Shown here: positions 16,958-25,444 of the stretch, piece by piece
How positions within the stretch are numbered: the first letter of the stretch is position 1
Layout: the number at the start of each line of letters is the position of its first letter
Notes under the pieces: model-generated
Told to the model about the DNA's origin: nothing
Database searches by the model: none
The model's input: only the letters and a program-made list of their open reading frames with translations
From: Hahella sp. KA22
GTDB lineage: Bacteria > Pseudomonadota > Gammaproteobacteria > Pseudomonadales > Oleiphilaceae
NCBI RefSeq assembly: GCF_004135205.1
Contig: NZ_CP035490.1
Span: forward strand, 1,364,001 to 1,428,000
Direction of reading: 5' to 3'
Length of the DNA: 64,000 nucleotides
Program-made: the position numbers and the translations under genes

Positions 16958-17695
16958 ATGACGACTCACGCACTTGAATCGCCCGGACAGGCGTTCCGAG
17001 CCGGCGCACAGAACACGATTCCTTTGATCGTCGGCGCCATTCCATTTGGCATTGTATTTGGCACCCTGGGGCCGGTGAATGGGCTGTCTTTTGAAGCGAC
17101 GCTGGCGATGTCTTTGATCGTGTTCGCCGGCTCGGCGCAGTTTATTTCCCTGGGCTTACTGGCGGCGGGGGCGTCTCCCTGGCTGATCGTTCTGACTACC
17201 TTTGTGGTTAACCTGCGTCATCTGCTTTACGCCGTCACCCTGATTCCCATGGTGCGCACCTTGCCGCAGCGCTGGCGGGCCCCGATGGCGTTTTGGCTGA
17301 CGGACGAAACCTTCGCCGTTGTCGCTGGCCGCTTGGGCGGCGAGCATGCGGGGCAGTTTCACTGGTATTACCTGGGGTCTGCTCTGTCCATGTACCTCAA
17401 TTGGCAGCTATGCACCCTGTTGGGATTGACCTTGGGCGAGTGGGTTCCTGATATCGAAAACTGGGGCCTGGATGTGGCCATGGCGGTGACCTTCATCGGT
17501 ATTGTGGCGCCGCAGGTGGTTAACCGTCCTCGTTTGGCGGCGGTGCTGGCGGCTGGCGTCTGCTCGGTATGGTGGCGAGAATGGCCGCATCAATTGGGCC
17601 TGTTTGCAGCAGCGCTGACGGGAATACTGTGTGGACTGGGCGCGGAAGTCGCATTACAGAATCGCAAGTCTGAACTGGCCGAGGGAGGTTGCTGA
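16958..17695 (+). CDS. azlC: AzlC-family branched-chain amino acid exporter, large subunit
   Basis: A 245-residue inner-membrane protein with about six to eight helices and family signatures GAIPFGIVFGTL near residue 30 and FAGSAQFISLGLL near 60. AzlC/AzlD (like YgaZ/YgaH) export branched-chain amino acids or methionine. The stop codon overlaps the start of azlD by one base (TGATG). The AraC regulator upstream is the likely controller. Confidence 0.88.
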   Translation: MTTHALESPGQAFRAGAQNTIPLIVGAIPFGIVFGTLGPVNGLSFEATLAMSLIVFAGSAQFISLGLLAAGASPWLIVLTTFVVNLRHLLYAVTLIPMVRTLPQRWRAPMAFWLTDETFAVVAGRLGGEHAGQFHWYYLGSALSMYLNWQLCTLLGLTLGEWVPDIENWGLDVAMAVTFIGIVAPQVVNRPRLAAVLAAGVCSVWWREWPHQLGLFAAALTGILCGLGAEVALQNRKSELAEGGC

Positions 17696-18006
17696 TGGAG
17701 TGGGCCATGTTATTGGGCATGATGGCGGTAACCTTTGGCATTCGCTATCTGCCGTTCGCGCTTGCGGACCGGTTGCGTCTCAACCCCTGGGTGGAGAGAG
17801 CCCTGAGCTACGCGCCGATGGCGGTGCTGTCGGCGATTATTGCGCCGGCGGTTCTGGTTCTCAAAGGCGAGCTTTGGCTTGATTGGCGCAATCCGTACCT
17901 GATCGCAGCGGCGGCGGCGATTGTTATCGCCGTGCTAACCCGAAACCTGCTGGCGACTATCGCTGCGGGCATGGGGCTTTTCGCATTATGGCGGTTTTGG
18001 CTGTAA
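17695..18006 (+). CDS. azlD: AzlD-family small subunit of amino acid exporter
   Basis: A 103-residue protein with four hydrophobic segments and the AzlD pattern FGIRYLPFALADRL near residue 15 and SYAPMAVLSAIIAP near 40. I chose ATG 17695, which overlaps the azlC stop by one base and is preceded by GGGAGG; an in-frame TTG at 17689 is less likely. It acts with AzlC. Confidence 0.88.
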   Translation: MEWAMLLGMMAVTFGIRYLPFALADRLRLNPWVERALSYAPMAVLSAIIAPAVLVLKGELWLDWRNPYLIAAAAAIVIAVLTRNLLATIAAGMGLFALWRFWL

Positions 18007-18024
18007 CGCTTGCTATCCTTGAGA

Positions 18025-18054
18025 GGGAACGGCGCCTGGAAGAGCGCCGTTCCC
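18025..18054. terminator. Stem-loop between convergent azlD and CARDB genes
   Basis: A perfect 11-bp stem GGGAACGGCGC / GCGCCGTTCCC with an 8-nt loop, 18 bp after azlD. No T-tract follows on either strand, so it may stop transcription inefficiently or protect 3' ends. Confidence 0.55.
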
Positions 18055-18066
18055 GAATAGTTAATA

Positions 18067-18777
18067 TTACCCCTGCTTTTTGTAGATAGCGGTATTGTTG
18101 TTTTCGTCGCATTCGCCCACTTTGTGAGAATAATCCACCATGAAGTGTAACTCGGCGTCAGGGTCGAAGACCCAATAGCCAAGCCGGAACTTAACGCTGG
18201 CGGAAGCGCCGGGCGCCAGAGCGACGACAGGCTGGATGTCTGACGCGCCTGTGCCGGGGTCGTAAACTCTTGCGTCTGTTGCGGCTGACATGGCGACGCC
18301 CACATTAGTGACCACGATTTTTATGACGGACTCGCCGATCGTAGAGTCCCACACAGGGTCGTATACGGTACGGATCACTAAGTCCGGGCCGCTGCACTCG
18401 CTGACGCAGAGACAGTAATAACGCTCGCTGACGACGGTTTTTTCATGGGGCGTCCCCATAAAGCAGGCCGTTTTCTCATCGAACTGATTGCCGTAGAGCC
18501 ATACGTCTCTGTCAGTCGGCGAGGGGAATGTGTCAAGGTTGTTGGATTTGCACACATAGGTGCGCTTTATATCGTCATACGGCGCCAACTCGCCTTCTGC
18601 CCGCCACCCCGTCCAGGCGCGACAGGTTTTCGGGCAGGTTAAGGGCCCCTCATTTCCATAGACGTTCGGGTACCAGCCGGCTTTGTAGTGATTGGACACG
18701 CCATCCTGGATGGGATCAGCGAAAGCGTTGGAAATCGCAAACAAAAGTGCGATAGCAATACAGCGAAGAAATGTCAT
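18067..18777 (-). CDS. Secreted protein with CARDB-type domain
   Basis: A 236-residue protein with signal peptide (1-20, cleavage near AFA/DP), a Cys-rich N-terminal half (about 21-125; CPKTCRAWTGW, YYCLCVSEC) and a C-terminal Ig-like CARDB domain (about 128-232) with PDLVIRTV at its start, a VVTNVG strand and a CDENNNTAI end. CARDB domains are extracellular adhesion modules. The Cys pairs suggest disulfides. Target unknown. Confidence 0.7.
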   Translation of the reverse strand: MTFLRCIAIALLFAISNAFADPIQDGVSNHYKAGWYPNVYGNEGPLTCPKTCRAWTGWRAEGELAPYDDIKRTYVCKSNNLDTFPSPTDRDVWLYGNQFDEKTACFMGTPHEKTVVSERYYCLCVSECSGPDLVIRTVYDPVWDSTIGESVIKIVVTNVGVAMSAATDARVYDPGTGASDIQPVVALAPGASASVKFRLGYWVFDPDAELHFMVDYSHKVGECDENNNTAIYKKQG

Positions 18778-18920
18778 GGCTTCCCTCCATCATAATCCTG
18801 AAGTGATAAAGGCATCCTGCCCGGGCGCTGAGAGTCCATGCCCGGTATGGGTAGTTTAGATTCGGCGGGATTTTATTGGAAATATCGGAAAGGAACTTAT
18901 CGGCTTAAGGCGTGACGCTA

Positions 18921-19406
18921 TTACTTCGTTGAGCAATATGCGCTGTTTTTTCTATCTTTTACACTTTGCAGCATATGCCAGACAAGGTATGCATGCATTG
19001 ACTCTTCGTTATGGAAATCGGCCAGTGACTGATTGCCGAAGGCGCCTATGGATTCTTTGCTGGCGTTTTTGGTCAGCCACTTGGAGAATGCGCTTATTAA
19101 TCCCTTTTCTTCGTTAGAGTCTTTTTTAACTCTTTGAGCGCGCCCCTCAAGTTGGTCTACGATAAAGGTGCAAGGATGATCTGACTCAAGCGCCTTGTCG
19201 AAAGTCACCCACCATTTTTCACGGCCGGTATCAATGCAATAGGCCACACTTCCGCCATCCGAAGGCAGCGCGATTTCGCAGATGTTAAAGTCGCCATCGC
19301 TATCCTGGATATGGCTTATAGTCGCCCCCGGCGTATCACAAGCTGAGAGAAGAGGCGTTGAGATAAGCGCCAGGGCAAAGTGCAAGTAAAGGGATACTTT
19401 TCTCAT
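18921..19406 (-). CDS. Hypothetical lipoprotein
   Basis: A 161-residue protein from ATG 19406 (MRKVSLYLHFALALIS) with lipobox LLSAC; the longer frame to 19469 would place a polar extension before the signal peptide. After the Cys it has an acidic region with CEIALPSDGGSVAYC and a helical C-terminal half. Anchoring at the membrane is likely. I recognise no domain. It is separated from the CARDB gene by 143 bp. Confidence 0.6.
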   Translation of the reverse strand: MRKVSLYLHFALALISTPLLSACDTPGATISHIQDSDGDFNICEIALPSDGGSVAYCIDTGREKWWVTFDKALESDHPCTFIVDQLEGRAQRVKKDSNEEKGLISAFSKWLTKNASKESIGAFGNQSLADFHNEESMHAYLVWHMLQSVKDRKNSAYCSTK

Positions 19407-19622
19407 ACTAGAAGTTTGTTTCCTTAATTTTTGGCTCATGAATGTATAGATCTGAGCATAGGAGCTCAAGCTTCAATGCTTGAGATCAAATATAAAGGCG
19501 ATGGATCTGAAGTTTCTGGTGTAAGCGATCTTAACCCTGCCTGGGCGGCGACGATGCATAATGCCTATTTTGTTGAGAAGTTGTTATTTTTTCCTGGCGG
19601 ACTGCTTAACTTTGCCTACACT

Positions 19623-19729
19623 TAGGAAGACACAGCGAATGCGCAGTCTGCCTCATCAGATCAGCGGTTCGAACCTCTCGAATGATGTTTTCTTGAACGC
19701 TACTCGGCCCCTGCTTGGGGCCTTTTTTT
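19623..19729 (+). ncRNA. Candidate small RNA ending in orphan terminator
   Basis: An intrinsic terminator (GGCCCC-TGCTT-GGGGCC then seven T, 19706-19729) points in the plus direction, but no plus-strand gene lies upstream; it is not in the right orientation for the minus-strand helicase gene. A TACACT box (19617-19622) could serve as -10. The body has a CATCA/TGATG stem enclosing GGTTCGAACC. The 5' end is a guess. Confidence 0.35.
19706..19729 (+). terminator. Intrinsic terminator, plus strand
   Basis: 6-bp GC stem GGCCCC/GGGGCC, 5-nt loop, followed by TTTTTTT. It has the right polarity only for plus-strand transcription. Confidence 0.85.
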
Positions 19730-19759
19730 ATTCCAGAGTGTGCCGCGTCGCATAACTGC

Positions 19760-22126
19760 TCAATGGTCATCAGGGACTGGATCTTGCGACCAGAATTGAG
19801 TAAGACCGGATTGCAGGTTTTGACTGTTTCTGACGAGCTGTGGTCGCCAATGTTGTGGGGCCAAGGCGGGATAAGGCGGTTTGGTGAAACGGTCGTCTAC
19901 CAGGATCACGACGCCTTTGTCTGATTCCGTGCGGATCACCCGTCCCGCGGCCTGCACCACCTTTTGCCAGCCCGGTAATTGGTAGGCGTAGGCGAAGCCG
20001 TCCATCCCCTGGCGCTCAAAATAGGCGGAGATCTGCTCGTTGACCGGACTGATCTGCGGGAGACCGGGTCCGAGAATGATGCAGCCCACCAGACTGTCTC
20101 CGACCATGTCGATACTTTCCCCATAGACGCCGCCAATAACGGTGAAACCTAACAGCTCGCGGGCCTTGCGGAAGCGGGTGAGAAAGCGCTGCTGATCTTC
20201 CTGGCTGGCCTGTCGGGTCTGCTGAGCAAACTCTATCTCTGGATACAGCTTGGCGAAGCGCTCAGTGAGCTGCTCCATGTAACTGAAAGCTGGCGTGAAT
20301 ACCCAATAGTTTCCTGGTCGGGAGGCGATGCTCTGCTGGATCAACGCGCACACTGCGTCCAATTGGGTATCCCTGCTGCGTAGCCGGAAACTCAAATAGG
20401 GCGCCATAAACACCCCCAGATGCTCTGGCGGAAAAGGCGACAGGCTGCGCAAAAGCTGAGGATTGTCATCCAGGCCCAATAAGCTCTGGTAGTAATACGG
20501 TGGCGTCAGTGTTGCGGAAAACAGGGTAACGCCATGACAGGCCTGCAGCATCGGCCGCAGTAAACGAGCAGGAGACAGGCAGCGTAAACTCAGGACGCGC
20601 TGTTGCTCCCAGTCGCGTTCGAAACAGGCGAAATCGTCGCCGATGCTGGGAGCCAGACCTATCCAGCCCTGTGCGGTGAAAATCGCCTCCTGCACCTGTC
20701 TATTCAGCTCTGTATCCGCTGACGCCAGCAAATCCTGGGGCGACATCAGCCAGTGCTCCGCCACGGCGCAAAAATCCTGCAGGCGCGCCTCCAGCGCCTG
20801 TTGGCCTTTGCCTGGCGCCTGCTCAGGTGTGATATGCATTTGCCTGATGGCTTTGACGACGGCGTTGGCGTCTTTCCTCAGCGCCTTGCATTGACGGCCA
20901 ATACGATTGAAAGGAGCCTCGGACAGCTCTGCGGAGAACAGATCCCGCGCCCGGTCAGGCAGGTTGTGCGCTTCATCCGCCAGCAGGCCGATACGATTTC
21001 GAGAGAAAAGGCTGTCTGATCTGACCTGGGGAGAAAACGCATAGTTATAGTCGCCAATGAGGACATCCACCCAGGGCGCCAGCTCGCCCTGCAAACCGTG
21101 AGGGCAGAGGTCGTATTTCAGCGCAATCTCGCGCAGGCGCTCGCCATCCAGCCATGCCGTCGCCAGCGCTTCTTCCCGCGCTTCCGGCAGGCGTTGATAG
21201 AAATCGCGTCGGCGCGGGCAGTCCAGTGGATCGCAAACGGAGTCGCCGCCGCAAATACGGTCGCGGGCATGGAGCTGCAAGGTGCGCAGAGGCGCATTGT
21301 CCAAGCGCATATCCAGCATGGCCTTCAGCGCCGCTTCTTGGGAGGAGGTTTTGGCGGTGATCAACATCACCTGATCCAGATGACCTTCGCCCATGGCTTT
21401 CAGCGCCGGGAACAGTGTCGCCAGGGATTTACCGCTGCCAGTGGGCGCCTCTATCAGCGCCTGACTGGCGTCGCGCAGGCTGAGATAGGTCTGGCGCGCC
21501 AATTCCCGCTGGCCCGGGCGAAATCCGCTATAAGGAAAGTTGAGATCGCGCAGCAGAGCATTCCGTTGAAGGCGGTGCTGCGTCAGGCGGCGATACCAGT
21601 CTTGCAAGAGCTGAAACAGCGTATCGCTCTCTTGCTCGGCTTCCTCACGGGACATTTCGCTATCAAATTGCGTCTGCTCCATGTCTGGAACGCGCACATA
21701 ATTCAGACGCAGCCTGATCGGCGTTAGGGAGGGTTCTGTTTGTTCCCGTCGCCACAGCAGTGCGTACAGTAACAGCTGCAGCCTGTGTCTTTCCGCCAGT
21801 CCAAGGGGGAGATGTTGCGGGTCCTGGCGCAGTGTTTTGATTTCTTCGAACAACGCATGGCTGTCAGCAATGCGGAGGCCGTCTATGCGCCCCTGCAGCT
21901 GTAGTTGAAAATCCGCTTCGGAGAGCGTGATCTTTACCGGGGCTTCGCTGACGTAGTCCGCCGGCCAGCCTTCCTGAACCTGCTTGTGCGCAAGCTGCCC
22001 TTCGCGGGCGCTGGCGGTGTCCCGATCCTGATGGTCGAGGTCGCCCAATTGCGCAAGGAAATGAGCGGCTTCCCGAACGCTAAGCTTGTAGGAGAGTGTG
22101 TCGGGGGGCGAAGACTTTATAGCCAA
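19760..22126 (-). CDS. DinG/XPD-like superfamily 2 DNA helicase with iron-sulfur cluster
   Basis: A 788-residue protein. The N-terminal part (about 1-190) has a PD-(D/E)XK-like look (QGRIDGLRI, FEEIKTLRQ). The helicase core has Walker A APTGSGKS (about 224-232), four cysteines that fit an Fe-S cluster (CGGDSVCDPLDC plus DLCPHG, about 290-342), the DEAH box ADEAHNLPD (near 383) and motif VI QAAGRVIRTE. DinG/XPD proteins unwind DNA 5'-3' in repair. Its start overlaps the FAN1 gene end by 10 bp, so the two are translationally coupled and probably act together on damaged DNA. Confidence 0.88.
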   Translation of the reverse strand: MAIKSSPPDTLSYKLSVREAAHFLAQLGDLDHQDRDTASAREGQLAHKQVQEGWPADYVSEAPVKITLSEADFQLQLQGRIDGLRIADSHALFEEIKTLRQDPQHLPLGLAERHRLQLLLYALLWRREQTEPSLTPIRLRLNYVRVPDMEQTQFDSEMSREEAEQESDTLFQLLQDWYRRLTQHRLQRNALLRDLNFPYSGFRPGQRELARQTYLSLRDASQALIEAPTGSGKSLATLFPALKAMGEGHLDQVMLITAKTSSQEAALKAMLDMRLDNAPLRTLQLHARDRICGGDSVCDPLDCPRRRDFYQRLPEAREEALATAWLDGERLREIALKYDLCPHGLQGELAPWVDVLIGDYNYAFSPQVRSDSLFSRNRIGLLADEAHNLPDRARDLFSAELSEAPFNRIGRQCKALRKDANAVVKAIRQMHITPEQAPGKGQQALEARLQDFCAVAEHWLMSPQDLLASADTELNRQVQEAIFTAQGWIGLAPSIGDDFACFERDWEQQRVLSLRCLSPARLLRPMLQACHGVTLFSATLTPPYYYQSLLGLDDNPQLLRSLSPFPPEHLGVFMAPYLSFRLRSRDTQLDAVCALIQQSIASRPGNYWVFTPAFSYMEQLTERFAKLYPEIEFAQQTRQASQEDQQRFLTRFRKARELLGFTVIGGVYGESIDMVGDSLVGCIILGPGLPQISPVNEQISAYFERQGMDGFAYAYQLPGWQKVVQAAGRVIRTESDKGVVILVDDRFTKPPYPALAPQHWRPQLVRNSQNLQSGLTQFWSQDPVPDDH

Positions 22127-23796
22127 GTGACTTGAACCAGTTGGTAAGGGATGCCGTATTGCTCGAACGTCGCCATCCAGCGTTTTTGATTGGGTTGCAG
22201 GCTGTCAGTGGGGCTTTTCACTTCCAGTAATTCATAGCCGCCCTGTTCAGGGAAATGAATCAGGTCTGGAAAGCCGCTGCCATTCTCCCGCAAATCTCGC
22301 AGCATGCGTTGAAAGACCGCTCGCCAATGCTCGCGGGGAATGCGCTCCAACGCTATCTGCAGGTAGTCTTCTCCCGCTTCCGGCCAACCGACGAAAGGAT
22401 TGTTCAGGCCAAACTTGTCCCGCCATCGCGTCAGGACAATTTCAGGCCAGTCTTCTGCGTTTAGTGAAGCGAAAGCGGCCTGGACCTGCGCATGACGCTT
22501 CTTGGTGAAGTTGGCGTCGTAAAGATCATGGGGGCGATGCTGATAGGGATGGCTGAAAGCGCCGGAAACCGGGGCGAAAACCGCCGGCCAGAAGGTCAGC
22601 CCGAATACTGCATTGAAGAGCCAGTTCTCTACATAAATGCAAACTCCGCCTGCCCCAGCGACTTCCAGGCGCACCAGTTCCTCCACCCGCAACTCGGGAT
22701 TGGCGGCGATAGTGAGCAAACGCTGTAGAGGTCGGAAAGGCGACGTGCGGGGCTTTGGGCGCCCCAGTGCTTTGGCGCACTTGTCGGTGAACTGCTCAGC
22801 GAAAATCAGCTCAGCTTCAGTGGAAGGCGAGTCAATGATGTCTGCGCAGACCTCCTGCGCCGCCTCATATTTTTCCTGCTTGAACAGAATGCGGGCGCGG
22901 CGCTCGCGAGAGGGCGGCTCCTGAGTGCGCAGGTAGACCTGATACGCCAGATCCAGGTCCTGCAGGCGCTCCAGATCGCGAGCGACTTTATTGCAGAAGC
23001 GGTCATGGCGACGGCGCAGGACGGCGCTATCTCCCGGCGCAGGTGTTCTGGCGATGATATCGACACATGCGTCGACGCTCAAAGATTCGAGAGCGGAATA
23101 TTCGTCCGCCAGCGCCACCAGTTGTTTGATGTGGTCGATGTCCTCACGTGCGGCGAACAGCCGATGTTCGGGATCGAGCTGGTAGTTTTCGTAGCGAATG
23201 ACGCCTAAATCAGAGGTGACGAAGGTGGTCAGGTCCTGATAGAGGTTGCCGAAAAACAGCAGCCGGAACAGCAACACCAGATCGGTATGCTTGAGCTGCA
23301 GAAAGCGGAAAACGCCCTGTTGATAAATGTCCGCACAGGTCAGCTCAAGCCCTTCCAGCAGTTTGTCGCGCTTGCTGCTGCGAGGGGCCTCCGCACGCCA
23401 GTTCTGGCGGATTTCCTCTTTGGTCAGCAAGGTCAGTAACGCCGGGGCTTCTGCATCAGGATTGAACTCAATCCAGCCTTTGTCGGCAAGAGTATCCAGA
23501 TCTTCGCCAAGCTGGGGAATCTCTGCATAAGCCAGTTTGTCGCTACGAAACAGCGGGCCTTTGCGCCCGTACAAGCGCACCAGCAATGCCTGTTGCGTGC
23601 GCGTCAGGTTCTGGAAATTCTGGATATAGGCGCTTTCTTCAGCGCTCAGCAGGTTGGCGTACTGAGCCTCCACACAGCTCAACAGGGTAAGGAAGTTGTC
23701 CAGGTAATAAAACGGCTGAAGCTGCGGCGCCGTCTCGGGAGCGTCCACGTTGGAGTCGGCTGCGTTTGTTTCAGACATATGGGCGGCTTCGGACAT
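22117..23796 (-). CDS. FAN1-like structure-specific nuclease (VRR-NUC)
   Basis: A 559-residue protein whose C-terminus is a VRR-NUC nuclease domain with the active-site set D...E-V-K (FPDLIHFPEQGGYELLEVKS, about 511-530). The helical N-terminal and middle parts fit the SAP-less bacterial FAN1 architecture. FAN1 enzymes cut 5' flaps and help unhook interstrand crosslinks. The ATG at 23796 overlaps the TGA of the upstream regulator (TGATG). A second Met seven codons in is an alternative start. Pairing with a DinG-like helicase suggests a shared repair pathway. Confidence 0.85.
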   Translation of the reverse strand: MSEAAHMSETNAADSNVDAPETAPQLQPFYYLDNFLTLLSCVEAQYANLLSAEESAYIQNFQNLTRTQQALLVRLYGRKGPLFRSDKLAYAEIPQLGEDLDTLADKGWIEFNPDAEAPALLTLLTKEEIRQNWRAEAPRSSKRDKLLEGLELTCADIYQQGVFRFLQLKHTDLVLLFRLLFFGNLYQDLTTFVTSDLGVIRYENYQLDPEHRLFAAREDIDHIKQLVALADEYSALESLSVDACVDIIARTPAPGDSAVLRRRHDRFCNKVARDLERLQDLDLAYQVYLRTQEPPSRERRARILFKQEKYEAAQEVCADIIDSPSTEAELIFAEQFTDKCAKALGRPKPRTSPFRPLQRLLTIAANPELRVEELVRLEVAGAGGVCIYVENWLFNAVFGLTFWPAVFAPVSGAFSHPYQHRPHDLYDANFTKKRHAQVQAAFASLNAEDWPEIVLTRWRDKFGLNNPFVGWPEAGEDYLQIALERIPREHWRAVFQRMLRDLRENGSGFPDLIHFPEQGGYELLEVKSPTDSLQPNQKRWMATFEQYGIPYQLVQVTWL

Positions 23797-24782
23797 CAGG
23801 TTATGCTGCGGCGCTGGAATTTGTTTCGGTACTCTTTCGGGGTCAGTCCGGTTTTCTGTCTGAACAGTTTGGTGAAGGAGCTGACGTCTTCATAGCCTAC
23901 CGCCAATGTGATCTGACTGACATTGTCAGACGTTTCCTCCAGGAGCTTTTTCGCCTCTTCCAGACGCAGCGTCTGCAGGTAACCGAGCGGCGTGTCGCCG
24001 GTGGCGGCCTTAAAGCGGCGCGCCAGGGTGCGTGGACTCATATTGAAGCGTCCCGCCAGATCGTCGATTCGCACGTCCTTGTCGCAGTGGGTTTCTAGCC
24101 AGTTTTGCACCCGCAGCACATCTTCGTCGCGGTGATACTTGCGCGCCCGCATGGAGGAGTAGCTGGACTGATAAGTGCGGCCCATATCGATGACGAAGGT
24201 CTTGGCGGTCTGCACCGCCACTTCGTGCCCGCAGAAGTGTTCGATCAGATACAGACACAGGTCCAGCCAGGCGATGCCGCCGCCGGAGCAGAACACGTTT
24301 TCCGAGGCGGTGAGCATTTGCTCCGGCCGCAGGTCCACCTGGGGGTAACGTTGTCGGAACATATCGACAAAGGCCCAGTGGGTGGTGGCAGTGCGGTTGT
24401 CGAGAATGCCTGCTTCCGCCATGAAGAAGGCTCCGGTGCAGTTGCCCGCGATGATTGTTCCCTGACCATTCATGGTTTTCAGAACCTCAATCAGTTGAGA
24501 GTTCTGCATCAATGTCTTCTCGATATCGCCAGCGATGGAAGGAATAACCAGGATGTCGCTTGGCTTGATGTCGTCAAAGCGGGCGTCGGCCTGAATCAGC
24601 AGCCGGTTATGGCAGCGCACCGGTTGTGCGTCCCGGGTGGCCACGCGGATGTTGAACTTGGGATGGGGCTGGCTGCGTTGAATGTGATTCCAGGTCACCC
24701 CGGCCATGGCCAGCAAATCCACCACGCCGGTGATGGCGGAAGATACCGCGTAGTCGAAACCGAGAATTGTGACTTGCTGCAT
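23796..24782 (-). CDS. GlxA-family regulator (DJ-1/PfpI plus AraC HTH)
   Basis: About 328 residues from ATG 24782 (MQQVTILGFDYAVSS); ATG 24797 would add five residues. N-terminal class I glutamine-amidotransferase-like (DJ-1/PfpI) domain about 1-190 with the nucleophile-elbow region IAGNCTGAFFMAEAG, then a C-terminal AraC-type double HTH (about 215-328; FNMSPRTLARRFKAATG and YEDVSSFTKLFRQKTGLTP). Such proteins regulate amine or amino-acid catabolism genes. Here it is coupled to a repair nuclease gene, which is unusual. The start region overlaps the promoter of the RNA candidate on the opposite strand. Confidence 0.88.
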   Translation of the reverse strand: MQQVTILGFDYAVSSAITGVVDLLAMAGVTWNHIQRSQPHPKFNIRVATRDAQPVRCHNRLLIQADARFDDIKPSDILVIPSIAGDIEKTLMQNSQLIEVLKTMNGQGTIIAGNCTGAFFMAEAGILDNRTATTHWAFVDMFRQRYPQVDLRPEQMLTASENVFCSGGGIAWLDLCLYLIEHFCGHEVAVQTAKTFVIDMGRTYQSSYSSMRARKYHRDEDVLRVQNWLETHCDKDVRIDDLAGRFNMSPRTLARRFKAATGDTPLGYLQTLRLEEAKKLLEETSDNVSQITLAVGYEDVSSFTKLFRQKTGLTPKEYRNKFQRRSIT

Positions 24783-24810
24783 GCTTTTACCCGTCATCGC
24801 TTGGATTGGC

Positions 24811-24816
24811 TATATT
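24811..24816 (+). promoter_or_regulatory. Symmetric -10 box between GlxA gene and RNA candidate
   Basis: GGCTATATTAGCC (24808-24820) is a near palindrome. Read rightwards it gives TATATT with a weak TTTACC -35 about 18 bp upstream; read leftwards it gives TAATAT. It may fire in both directions, for the RNA candidate and for the GlxA operon. Confidence 0.35.
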
Positions 24817-24821
24817 AGCCT

Positions 24822-25002
24822 AAAAAATGTCGAAACAGACAGTGTTGGAGAGGGGCGATGCATGACATTCTGCTTTGGCCAACCAGATAGCGGCCTAACA
24901 GCTATCCTTTCTGGTTTGATTTGTCTCATACGCACCGCGTCAGCGGTACTTATCAGCCCATGTTCGACGGCTCCCATGAAGGCGTCGGGCGTGGGTTTTT
25001 TT
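24822..25002 (+). ncRNA. Candidate structured RNA of about 180 nt
   Basis: No convincing protein is encoded here, but four helices stack in order. P1 is AATGTC/GACATT (24826-24831 with 24864-24869) enclosing AACA/TGTT. P2 is AACCAGA/TCTGGTT (24881-24887 with 24910-24916) continued by TAGC/GCTA (24888-24891 with 24901-24904). P3 is ACCGC-GTCA-GCGGT (24934-24947). The last is a 13-bp terminator helix with seven T (24957-25002). A TATATT -10 box sits just upstream. It could be a free small RNA or an attenuating leader of the 88-residue gene at 25104. It matches no RNA family I know. Confidence 0.5.
24957..25002 (+). terminator. Intrinsic terminator of the RNA candidate
   Basis: CCCATG-TT-CGACG pairs with CGTCG-GG-CGTGGG (13 pairs including three G-U), with a 13-nt loop, and is followed by TTTTTTT. 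It lies about 100 bp before the next start codon. Confidence 0.75.
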
Positions 25003-25103
25003 ATGGATAAACCCTCACTATACTCACTATAAGAACTCGGATACGTTGTCTCTTGGTTTTTGCGGAATAAATTATTAGAACAAGCTGTTATAGGAGATCG
25101 CCA

Positions 25104-25370
25104 ATGAGTATGGCGGAAGAAAGCCGGCAGGCAAAAATGATTGCGGAGATGCGGGGCTTCATTAAGAAAGTGCTGATGGACCCCACCATTCCGGTTAAGT
25201 GCATGGAAATCGCACGCAGGCTGCAGCAGGAAAAAGACGCGGAACGTAAAATGGCTGATGAAATCAGCGCCAGCACCACCATCCGCATTCCTGAAAACAT
25301 GAGCGATGCGGACAAGCTATTTCTGGACGTGCTCAACGAAGTCTTGGAGGATGAATCGGCGCTGTACTGA
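25104..25370 (+). CDS. Small hypothetical protein
   Basis: An 88-residue, mostly helical, charged protein (MSMAEESRQAKMIAEMRGF start, ESALY end) with no signal peptide or membrane segment. The ATG at 25104 is preceded by AGGAG at good spacing. A TTGTCT / TAAATT pair at 25046-25073 may be its own promoter, downstream of the terminator at 25002. I recognise no family. Confidence 0.6.
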   Translation: MSMAEESRQAKMIAEMRGFIKKVLMDPTIPVKCMEIARRLQQEKDAERKMADEISASTTIRIPENMSDADKLFLDVLNEVLEDESALY

Positions 25371-25378
25371 TTCTCGCA

Positions 25379-25433
25379 GGCCGGCGTCGCCGGCCCTGAT
25401 CAACGGCGCGCCAGAGTATTAATAACTCTGGCG
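25379..25433. terminator. Two stem-loops between convergent genes
   Basis: GGCCGGC-GTC-GCCGGCC (25379-25395) and CGCCAGAGT-ATTAATA-ACTCTGGCG (25409-25433) lie between the convergent 88-residue gene and the SdiA-regulated-like gene. There is no long T-tract. A bidirectional termination or 3'-protecting role is likely. Confidence 0.6.
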
Positions 25434-25444
25434 TCGCACGTTTC

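Larger units (their letters stand above)
19407..19759. other. 353-bp region without protein gene; holds orphan terminator
   Basis: Between the lipoprotein start and the helicase stop. Short plus-strand frames here do not look coding. The right part contains a promoter-like stretch, a palindromic GGTTCGAACC (19669-19678) and a plus-strand intrinsic terminator (19706-19729), described separately as an RNA candidate. Confidence 0.45.

Noticed and set aside
19660-19700. GGTTCGAACC resembling a tRNA T-arm just before a terminator
   Set aside because: The flanking bases do not pair into a T-stem on either strand, and no acceptor, D or anticodon arms can be built around it.
24845-24860. GGAGAG suggesting a glycine riboswitch
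   Set aside because: The motif is not followed by the conserved core of that aptamer, and the surrounding helices differ.
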